From: Legionellales bacterium
GTDB lineage: Bacteria > Pseudomonadota > Gammaproteobacteria > Berkiellales > Berkiellaceae
Length of the DNA: 6,404 nt
Reading direction: 5' to 3'
NCBI GenBank assembly: GCA_023266435.1
Contig: JAHFQF010000138.1
Location: 1-6,404, forward strand
Positions 6,260 to 6,404 of this stretch are shown piece by piece. Each line of letters opens with the position of its first letter. Position 1 is the first letter of the stretch. The notes beneath the pieces were generated by a model. That model made no database searches. It was not told the origin of the DNA and saw nothing but the letters and a program-made list of their open reading frames with translations. The position numbers and the translations under genes were made by a program.

Positions 6260-6385
6260 ATACTCTTCCCCATTTGGTTTTATACGTTGTTATTTTCGCC
6301 AGCTCGCACTCCTCATGTACGTTACTGTACACTCCGGTTGCTCGCAGCTCAACGCCTAGTCTAAAACCAAATGGGTTTCAGTATA
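6259..6385 (-). repeat. Dispersed palindromic element, copy C (full length)
   Basis: Perfect 14-base inverted arms CCCATTTGGTTTTA (6269-6282) and TAAAACCAAATGGG (6362-6375) are extended by outer TATACT (6259-6264) and AGTATA (6380-6385). The interior is an imperfect palindrome centred on GTACGTTACTGTAC (6317-6330). The 34-base core shared with copies A and B is at 6333-6366. The length of about 127 bases, absence of coding capacity and intergenic position suggest a REP/ERIC-like or MITE-like element. It overlaps the radA start codon and ribosome site. Confidence 0.75.
6263..6271 (-). promoter_or_regulatory. radA Shine-Dalgarno sequence inside the repeat arm
   Basis: GGGGAAGAG precedes the radA ATG by 3 bases, with its GGGGA part 7 bases away. 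The first three G residues belong to the perfect inverted arm of copy C, so pairing with the distal arm at 6362-6375 in the transcript would partly cover the site. Confidence 0.6.
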
Positions 6386-6404
6386 GGTCTCTCCTAAGGT
6401 AAAT
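6378..6404 (-). CDS. Possible C-terminal tail of the gene upstream of radA
   Basis: Reading in from the right edge, one minus-strand frame gives eight codons (IYLRRDLY) and then TGA at 6380-6378, at the outer edge of the palindromic element. The basic-aromatic end could be the tail of the preceding gene, but eight codons identify nothing. A second frame stays open slightly longer into the repeat. This is recorded only as a possibility. Confidence 0.2.
   Translation of the reverse strand: MYLRRDLY

Overview
The window looks like chromosomal DNA of an AT-leaning gammaproteobacterium. RadA, an MgtC/SapB-type membrane protein and an MdfA-type efflux pump all read as gammaproteobacterial. A large soluble coiled-coil protein with an acidic C-terminus, a pentapeptide-repeat membrane protein and an IS3-like insertion would fit a host-associated lineage such as the Legionellales. 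That placement is an inference from gene style and was not tested by any search.

All genes that can be supported lie on the minus strand, so transcription runs from right to left. At the right edge are a possible gene tail (6378-6404) and a 127-bp palindromic intergenic element (6259-6385). Next comes radA (6259-4895). A coiled-coil protein gene of unknown function (4831-3203) follows 63 bp later; its ribosome binding site lies inside a strong predicted hairpin. A second, degraded copy of the palindromic element (about 3101-3175) separates it from an MdfA-like MFS efflux gene (3039-1846). That gene ends at a GC-rich terminator-like hairpin (1800-1821), directly followed by a half copy of the element (1729-1799). 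Then come a membrane-anchored pentapeptide-repeat protein (1608-922) and an MgtC-domain membrane protein (834-388). At the left edge is a small gene whose promoter-proximal part (249-117) is cut by the end of an IS3-like insertion sequence. The first 17 codons of the IS transposase run off the window.

Only radA has a firm function (recombination and branch migration). The MFS gene and the MgtC-domain gene have family-level functions. The most unusual content is between and around the genes. A three-copy dispersed palindrome occurs in this 6.4 kb, and one copy supplies the Shine-Dalgarno sequence and reaches the start codon of radA. There is also a hairpin that may couple translation of the coiled-coil gene to radA. 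No rRNA, tRNA, CRISPR array or phage module was seen. No gene-free stretch exceeds 300 bases; the largest gaps (about 250-387, 1609-1845 and 3040-3202) hold the repeats, hairpins and promoter-like sites listed.
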